Origin: an uncultured Schlesneria sp.
GTDB lineage: Bacteria > Planctomycetota > Planctomycetia > Planctomycetales > Planctomycetaceae
NCBI GenBank assembly: GCA_903858935.1
Contig: CAIOKO010000016.1
Span: 1-64,000, forward strand
Direction: 5' to 3'
DNA: 64,000 bases
The notes under the pieces are model-generated. The model ran no database searches and had not been told where the DNA came from. It saw only the letters and a program-made list of their open reading frames with translations. Of this stretch, positions 63,029 to 64,000 are shown in pieces. Numbering within the stretch: the stretch's first letter is position 1; each line of letters starts with the position of its first letter. Position numbers and translations under genes: made by a program.

Positions 63029-64000
63029 ATGATTTCCCAATTCTATCGACGATACAGCGTGACCATTCTCTGGCTGGTCACTCTCAGCTTCCCATGCCTG
63101 TGGTATCAAGCTGAGCAGATGCGGTCGAACAACGACATCGAAACGTGGCTTCCCCGTGAGACCCCGGTTCGCCTTCTTTACGAAGAATTCAAACAGGACT
63201 TTGGCGCTGAAGAAGTTCTGGTCATTGGCCTACCCCGCGAACAGGCGACCCCGAAACTGGTCGAGGCCTTCGCGGGACGTATGGAACGACTGACAGGAAT
63301 TCGCCACGTCTGGACTCCAGACCGCATGACCGCACGGATGCGAGAATTTGGTGTTCAGGAAGACGTAGCCCGAGGGCGACTTGATGGTCTTTTGACCTCA
63401 AAATCCGGCGATTTGATCGGCGTTGTTGCCATGCTGTCAGAAGCGGGAATCAAAAACCGAGCACAAGTTGTTGACGACGTGAAACAAACACTCGCCTATT
63501 GCCAGTTGCCGCTCGAATCGGTTGCGTTGACGGGTGCCCCCGTGATTGTCACCGAACTTGATCGGCTCGGCAGCCAAAAGTCCAGCCGCAAATTCTTCCT
63601 GCTCACCTGTGCCGTCAGCCTCGGTCTGCTTTATTACTCGTTTGGACATTGGGGTTTGTCGCTGGCCGTGCTGGGGACAGCCTTATGGGGGATCTTCCTC
63701 AATCAAACCGTCATGGTGATGCTTGGCGGCGAAATGAACTTCATCATGGGGTCACTCTCTGTGATGGTCATGATCTTCACATTATCGATCGCCGTCCACG
63801 TTGTCAGCTACTATGACACGGCTCAAAAAGAAGGTCATCCGGAACCGTTGGCAGCCGCCGTCATTGAGTCGTGGAATCCCTGCATGCTTTCCACGCTCAC
63901 GACGTTGCTCGGACTTGTCTCGCTGAACGTCAGCACAATTCTTCCGGTCAGCCAATTCGGGTACGCTGCGGCCTGTGGCGCGATCGTCGCATTAATCGTC
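63029..64000 (+). CDS. MMPL/RND-superfamily transporter, truncated by the window edge
   Basis: Reading from ATG 63029 (an in-frame TAG sits just before it) the frame is open to the end of the window: 324 residues beginning MISQFYRRYSVTILWLVTLS. One N-terminal helix precedes a periplasmic domain (about 30-190), then a bundle of helices starts near 190 (FFLLTCAVSLGLLYYSFGHW; SLSVMVMIFTLSIAVHVVSY). This is the first half of an MMPL-type transporter. It differs in sequence from the one at 16564-19485. The C-terminal half is not visible. Confidence 0.85.
   Translation, partial: MISQFYRRYSVTILWLVTLSFPCLWYQAEQMRSNNDIETWLPRETPVRLLYEEFKQDFGAEEVLVIGLPREQATPKLVEAFAGRMERLTGIRHVWTPDRMTARMREFGVQEDVARGRLDGLLTSKSGDLIGVVAMLSEAGIKNRAQVVDDVKQTLAYCQLPLESVALTGAPVIVTELDRLGSQKSSRKFFLLTCAVSLGLLYYSFGHWGLSLAVLGTALWGIFLNQTVMVMLGGEMNFIMGSLSVMVMIFTLSIAVHVVSYYDTAQKEGHPEPLAAAVIESWNPCMLSTLTTLLGLVSLNVSTILPVSQFGYAAACGAIVALIV

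Overview
The window looks like a piece of a planctomycete chromosome (class Planctomycetia). This rests on protein families that are diagnostic in combination: a PSD1-type cytochrome-like protein paired with DUF1501 (1817-6738), DUF1800 (61147-62472), a DUF1559 pseudopilin-like protein with a small lipoprotein next to it (53867-55552), PQQ-like beta-propeller proteins beginning with an FRGP motif (7628-8905, 42904-44118), many large secreted proteins of unknown function, and a sigma factor fused to a polytopic membrane domain. Genes lie on both strands in short operons. Several hundred-base intergenic gaps hold hairpin repeats. No rRNA, tRNA, CRISPR array, prophage or intact insertion sequence was recognised, so this is ordinary chromosome with repeat-rich spacers rather than a genomic island.

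Layout. 0.4-9 kb: secreted esterase, PSD1-DUF1501 pair, bestrophin channel and a PQQ-like propeller protein. 9-13 kb: RecQ helicase convergent with a cytochrome P450. 13.5-16.4 kb: duplicated-domain secreted protein, STAS protein and an A-type iron-sulfur carrier. 16.5-24.1 kb: an envelope cluster in which a vWA protein and an MMPL/RND transporter diverge from ExbB-ExbD-ExbD and a bitopic membrane protein. 24.2-30 kb: potassium channel, outer-membrane barrel, M48-like protease and a DUF883-like / holin-like / DUF3618-like stress-envelope operon whose middle gene is broken by two frameshifts. 30.8-34 kb: PAS histidine kinase lacking its phospho-acceptor histidine, divergent from a NarL-type regulator. 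34.5-40.8 kb: heavy-metal RND efflux (adaptor, pump, convergent TolC-like channel). 41.4-44.1 kb: RodA/FtsW-family glycosyltransferase and a second PQQ-like protein. 44.1-45.4 kb: 1.2 kb gap with a cluster of TTGCGCAAC words. 45.4-51.8 kb: HEAT-like protein, membrane-fused ECF sigma factor and a large C45-like hydrolase. 52.4-56.8 kb: purple acid phosphatase-like enzyme, DUF1559 protein, lipoprotein and beta-propeller phytase-like protein. 56.9-64 kb: UvrD/PcrA helicase, secreted protein, DUF1800 protein and the start of another MMPL transporter that runs off the window.

Most unusual: (i) the divergent vWA/MMPL and ExbB/ExbD/ExbD cluster, where the vWA protein has a TonB-like layout and may be the energised effector; (ii) the membrane-fused sigma factor; (iii) the histidine kinase with Gln in place of the H-box His; (iv) the frameshifted holin-like gene that still keeps ATGA coupling to the next gene; (v) at least three families of hairpin repeats with more than one copy in the window. 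All functional statements are inferred from sequence motifs and family resemblance; no search was run.
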